DNA of 64,000 nt from Paeniglutamicibacter quisquiliarum (lineage in GTDB: Bacteria; Actinomycetota; Actinomycetes; Actinomycetales; Micrococcaceae). The position numbers and the translations under genes are program-made. The stretch covers positions 248,001-312,000 of the forward strand of contig NZ_JAHRED010000002.1 of NCBI RefSeq assembly GCF_019084045.1. The letters run 5' to 3'. Each line of letters begins with the position of its first letter. The first letter of the stretch is position 1. This document shows, one piece after another, positions 61,737-64,000 of the stretch. Below the pieces are notes generated by a model that was given only the letters and a program-made list of their open reading frames with translations, was not told where the DNA came from and made no database searches.

Positions 61737-63046
61737 TGACCGCGGCCATCCTCGCGTTCGGCGCACTGGTCTTCATCCTCAGTGCAGCCCTCCTCACCGC
61801 CGCCGAGTCGGCGTACCTCTACCTCTCGCGGCAGCAGGCCGAAACCCTGCGCAACGACTACGCCTCGCCGCACCTGGCCAACATCCTGGCCGACTCGCAA
61901 AGCCACACCCACGCCGTGCGCTTCTGGCGGATCTGGTTCGAGACCGCCGCTGCCGTGGCGATCGCGATCCTCTACCTTGACCGCCTCGAGAACGTCTGGC
62001 TGGCCGGGCTGCTGGCCACCGCCACCATGGCGGCGGTCGGCTTCGTGCTGGTCGGGGTGTCCCCGCGCCGGCTGGGACGCAGCCACGCGGACACCGTGGT
62101 GCGCTACACCGCGCCGCTGGTCCGCTTCCTGCGCGTGGTCCTCGGGCCCATCCCCACCTGGCTGGTGGGCATCGGCCAGGCGCTGAGCCCGCGCTCGGTC
62201 GCCGAGGAGGACGGCTTCCTCTCCAAGGAACGGCTGCGCGACCTGGTCGACAGGGCCACCGAGGGCGACGGGCTGGAGGACGAGGCGGCGGAAATCATCA
62301 ACTCGGTCTTCGACCTCGAGGACACCTACGTCCGCTCCGTCATGGTCCCGCGCACCGACATGGTCACCATCGACAAGGGCGAGGGGCTCAATGCCGCCAT
62401 GGACCTGTTCCTGGCCTCGGGCTGCTCGCGCGTCCCGGTGATCGGGGAGAGCGCCGACGACATCTTCGGCATCGTCTACCTCAAGGACGTGGCCTACAAG
62501 CTGCACCTGGGCCCGGAGAGCACCGACAAGGTGGAGGACCTTGCCCGCAAGGTCCGCTACGTCCCGGAGTCCAAGTCCGTGGCGGAGCTGCTGCCCGAGC
62601 TGCAGCAGGAATCCACGCACATGGCCATCGTCATCGACGAATACGGCGGAACCGCCGGACTGGTCACCCTGGAGGACCTCATCGAGGAAATCGTCGGGGA
62701 GATCGACGACGAGTACGACAGGCAAAAGGTCGAGATCGAGGAGGTGGGCGACGGCAGCTTCGTGGTGCGGGCCCACACCTCCATCGACGAACTGGGCGAA
62801 CTCTTCGACATCGACATCGACGAGGACGAGGTCGACTCGGTGGGCGGGCTGCTGGGCAAGGTGCTTGAATCGGTGCCGGTGCTCGGATCCCACGCCACCT
62901 TTGAAGGCATCGAAATGAAGGTCCTCTCGCTGAGCGGACGACGCAACCGGATCGGCAAGATCCTGGTGCGCAAGGTAGAAAAACAACCCAAGACCGGCGA
63001 ACACCCCGCCGCCAAAGATGCAGGGCATCACAAGGAGCAATCATGA
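61736..63046 (+). CDS. CNNM/CorC-type membrane protein with CBS domains
   Basis: 436 residues often called hemolysin family. The N-terminal CNNM (DUF21) membrane domain (about 1-180) begins TAAILAFGALVFILSAALLT. A pair of CBS domains follows (about 195-320; VMVPRTDMVTIDKGEGLNAA, then VIDEYGGTAGLVTLEDLIEE), and a CorC_HlyC C-terminal domain (about 335-420). Relatives export Mg2+ or Co2+. The GTG start shares a base with the ybeY stop. Ends in an ATGA-type overlap with era. Confidence 0.9.
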   Translation: MTAAILAFGALVFILSAALLTAAESAYLYLSRQQAETLRNDYASPHLANILADSQSHTHAVRFWRIWFETAAAVAIAILYLDRLENVWLAGLLATATMAAVGFVLVGVSPRRLGRSHADTVVRYTAPLVRFLRVVLGPIPTWLVGIGQALSPRSVAEEDGFLSKERLRDLVDRATEGDGLEDEAAEIINSVFDLEDTYVRSVMVPRTDMVTIDKGEGLNAAMDLFLASGCSRVPVIGESADDIFGIVYLKDVAYKLHLGPESTDKVEDLARKVRYVPESKSVAELLPELQQESTHMAIVIDEYGGTAGLVTLEDLIEEIVGEIDDEYDRQKVEIEEVGDGSFVVRAHTSIDELGELFDIDIDEDEVDSVGGLLGKVLESVPVLGSHATFEGIEMKVLSLSGRRNRIGKILVRKVEKQPKTGEHPAAKDAGHHKEQS

Positions 63047-64000
63047 GCCGGAACATCAAGAAGCCACAGATGCTGCCCACCGGAGGCTGGCCCGAGGACT
63101 TCCGCGCCGGATTCACCTCCTTCGTGGGCCGCCCCAACGCGGGCAAGTCGACGCTGACCAACGCGCTGGTCGGCCAGAAGGTGGCCATCACCTCCTCGAA
63201 GCCGCAGACCACCCGCCACACCATCCGCGGCATCGTGCACCGCGAGGATTCCCAGCTGATCCTGGTCGACACCCCGGGGCTGCACCGCCCGCGCACACTG
63301 CTGGGCCAGCGCCTGAACGACCTGGTGGCTGACACGCTCTCCGAGGTCGACGCGATCGGCTTCTGCCTGCCGGCCAACGAGAAGATCGGCCCGGGCGACA
63401 GGTTCATCGCCACCCAGCTCGCGCAGCTGCAGAAGAAGCCCATCGTCGCCATCGTGACCAAGGCCGACACCGTGGACCGGGCAGCGCTGATGGCGCAGCT
63501 GATGGCCGTCACCCAGCTCGGGGTCGACACCCTGGGCGAGGGCGGCTGGGCCGCGGTGGTCCCGGTCTCGGCCACCGGGGACTTCCAGGTCTCCGAGGTC
63601 GCCGACGTGCTGGTGGCCCAGATGCCGCTCTCCCCGCCGCTGTACCCGGACGGTGAACTGACCGACGAGCCGGAGGCCAAGATGGTTTCCGAGCTGATCC
63701 GCGAGGCGGCCCTGGAGGGCGTGCGCGACGAGCTTCCGCACTCCCTGGCCGTGGTCGTGGAGGAAATGGTCCCGCGCGAGGGGCGCCCGGAGGACAGCCC
63801 GCTGCTGGACGTGCGGGTGAACCTGTACGTGGAGCGCTCGAGCCAGAAGGCCATCGTCATCGGCAAGGGCGGCGCCCGGCTGCGCGACGTGGGCACGCGT
63901 TCGCGCAAGGCCATCGAGGCGCTCCTTGGCACCCGGGTCTACCTCGACCTGCACGTGAAGATCGCCAAGGAATGGCAGCGCGACCCCAAGCAGCTGGGCA
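63043..64000 (+). CDS. era: GTPase Era (3' end outside window)
   Basis: A ribosome-assembly GTPase that binds 16S rRNA near its 3' end. 319 residues are visible and the frame is still open at the window edge. The G1 motif is SFVGRPNAGKSTLTNALVG near residue 27, G2/G3 are TTRHTIRGIV and LVDTPGL, and G4 is TKAD near residue 144. The KH domain starts near residue 225 with VNLYVERSSQKAIVIGKGGA. The usual length is about 300-320 residues, so only a few residues should be missing. Confidence 0.95.
   Translation, partial: MSRNIKKPQMLPTGGWPEDFRAGFTSFVGRPNAGKSTLTNALVGQKVAITSSKPQTTRHTIRGIVHREDSQLILVDTPGLHRPRTLLGQRLNDLVADTLSEVDAIGFCLPANEKIGPGDRFIATQLAQLQKKPIVAIVTKADTVDRAALMAQLMAVTQLGVDTLGEGGWAAVVPVSATGDFQVSEVADVLVAQMPLSPPLYPDGELTDEPEAKMVSELIREAALEGVRDELPHSLAVVVEEMVPREGRPEDSPLLDVRVNLYVERSSQKAIVIGKGGARLRDVGTRSRKAIEALLGTRVYLDLHVKIAKEWQRDPKQLG

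Overview
The window is a 64 kb stretch of chromosome from a high-GC actinobacterium. It most resembles the Micrococcaceae (Arthrobacter, Paeniglutamicibacter or Glutamicibacter type). The reasons are the strong G/C bias at third codon positions, the many ATGA/GTGA gene overlaps, an actinobacterial integration host factor (mihF), a PriA without helicase motifs, DUF3097, a mycobacterial-type pyr operon, and start codons lying 7-8 bases after TANNNT -10 boxes, which suggests leaderless mRNAs. This placement is inferred from family content and gene order; no search was run.

Layout: aroC-aroK-aroB, a TPR-like protein, efp and nusB (1-4.9 kb); an OFA-type MFS transporter with a 50-residue membrane partner and a divergent PrsW-type protease (5-7.9 kb); the complete pyrR-pyrB-pyrC-(membrane protein)-carA-carB-pyrF operon with a PyrR-binding leader (7.9-16.9 kb); mihF-gmk-rpoZ-coaBC-metK-priA (17.2-23.5 kb); a hydrolase, a poorly filled stretch, then glpD-glpK (23.5-29.2 kb); leuS behind a leucine leader peptide and attenuator, a DegV protein and comEA (29.2-34 kb).

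From about 34.04 to 41.9 kb comEA and comEC are separated by an AT-richer island. It holds one complete 636-residue protein, with an N-terminal WXG100-like helical region and a C-terminal DUF1023-type alpha/beta hydrolase carrying a GHSWG nucleophile motif. Each hydrolase end is joined by an ATGA overlap to a gene for a small lipoprotein. The hydrolase-end/lipoprotein module occurs five times: two decayed copies on the plus strand, and three on the minus strand arranged as direct repeats. This looks like a polymorphic toxin/immunity locus with a graveyard of displaced modules. The best guess is a type VII-secreted lipase or esterase effector with lipoprotein immunity, but that is inference. 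It is the most interesting part of the window.

After comEC follow holA, an exported hypothetical, rpsT (minus strand), a TfdB/PheA-like flavin monooxygenase with a divergent AraC regulator, a lone PemK/MazF-like protein, lepA, hemW, DUF4870 and DUF3097 proteins. Then comes the conserved run hrcA (with CIRCE), dnaJ, rsmE, a GerMN lipoprotein (minus strand), phoH, ybeY, a CNNM/CBS transporter-like protein and era, which runs off the right edge. Outside the island nearly everything is core metabolism, translation or stress response. No tRNA, rRNA, CRISPR array or intact insertion sequence was seen.
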